Shown here piece by piece: positions 59,509 through 59,738 of a stretch of 59,738 bases of DNA. The DNA comes from Stereocaulon alpinum (lineage: Eukaryota > Ascomycota > Lecanoromycetes > Lecanorales > Stereocaulaceae). A program made the translations under genes and the position numbers. Where the stretch lies: the NCBI GenBank assembly GCA_018257865.1, contig JAEUBA010000127.1, positions 1-59,738 of the forward strand, in the 5' to 3' direction. Within the stretch, counting starts at the first letter, position 1. Each line of letters begins with the position of its first letter. Below the pieces are notes generated by a model. The model did not search any database, was not told where the DNA came from, and was given only the letters and a program-made list of their open reading frames with translations.

Positions 59509-59738
59509 AATGGCCAGCGATGGAGACACACCTGTACGCGGTACTGGCTACGAACCTGAATACCTATTCAGAGCCGAGATGTCTCCCCTAATGCATTGCA
59601 GGTTGAACGATGTTAAGACGTCGCGTGGTTGCTGAGAACTCCGTGCAGAGTTTTTCGGGCAACGCGACAACACCTACCCCAACTCCACCACGACTATTAT
59701 ACCTCCCCTACGATCGAGACTAGACAGCAAGAATTGGC
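59509..59738. other. Unmutated sequence of unknown nature at the window end
   Basis: From 59509 the DNA again has normal CA/TG frequency. A frame in phase with the integrase remnant starts MASDGDTPVRGTGYEPEYLF and stops after 43 codons. I do not recognise it. It could be a later insertion, a new gene start, or an assembly or rearrangement junction. Confidence 0.5.

Overview
The window is a filamentous ascomycete (Pezizomycotina) nuclear locus. The evidence is short introns (about 46-125 nt) with CTAAC/CTGAC-like branch sites, fungal versions of RRP3, SSF1, PER1, HMT1 and AGM1, and flanks carrying an extreme repeat-induced point mutation (RIP) signature. A Dothideomycete is my best guess, but that is inference only.

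Layout: a gene island of about 20 kb (about 15.44-35.87 kb) sits between two transposon deserts (1-15.44 kb and about 35.9-59.5 kb). In the deserts almost every CpA and TpG has become TpA while CpG is retained, so no coding frame survives. The island has normal composition and stops abruptly at both edges. Another unmutated stretch begins at 59,509.

Left desert: a plus-strand LINE with an AATC-type tail (1-3025) abuts a minus-strand Ty3/Gypsy pol. That Gypsy is split at its gag by a complete second Gypsy (6708-13673; 249-bp LTRs; TSD CGGCC). It resumes at 13,674 and ends near 15.44 kb.

Gene island, left to right: an unrecognised 973-residue disordered protein (-); a broken PaaK-like adenylate-forming enzyme pseudogene (-); a BTB/POZ gene (+); SSF1 (-) and RRP3 (+), two ribosome-assembly genes sharing a 187-bp divergent promoter; phosphoacetylglucosamine mutase AGM1/PCM1 (-); the GPI-anchor remodeller PER1 (-); an intron-bearing tRNA-Ala-like sequence; arginine methyltransferase HMT1 (+), whose second and third exons are 14 and 20 nt; a NADAR-domain remnant (-); a peroxisomal MaoC-type enoyl-CoA hydratase ending in SKL (+); and a tRNA-Arg(CCG)-like sequence. 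Most are housekeeping functions (ribosome assembly, UDP-GlcNAc and GPI pathways, fatty acid oxidation), not a cluster.

Right desert: a nested stack can be unpicked. A plus-strand Gypsy (A) is cut just after its RT begins (40,839) and resumes at 57,364, with TSD GATTC. The 16.5-kb insert is a minus-strand Gypsy (element 2; 234-bp LTRs) carrying an extra internal LTR and a duplicated gag segment. Element 2 itself contains a third Gypsy (element 3, 41982-49372; 279-bp LTRs; two tandem-repeat arrays) and a LINE-like insertion (14-bp TSD). Another 5'-truncated LINE with a 14-bp TSD sits in Gypsy A. Elements 1 and 2 both carry, between pol and the 3' LTR, the remains of an extra gene on the opposite strand, which is the most unusual content here. 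A SINE-like tRNA-derived repeat cluster lies at 36.25-36.73 kb.
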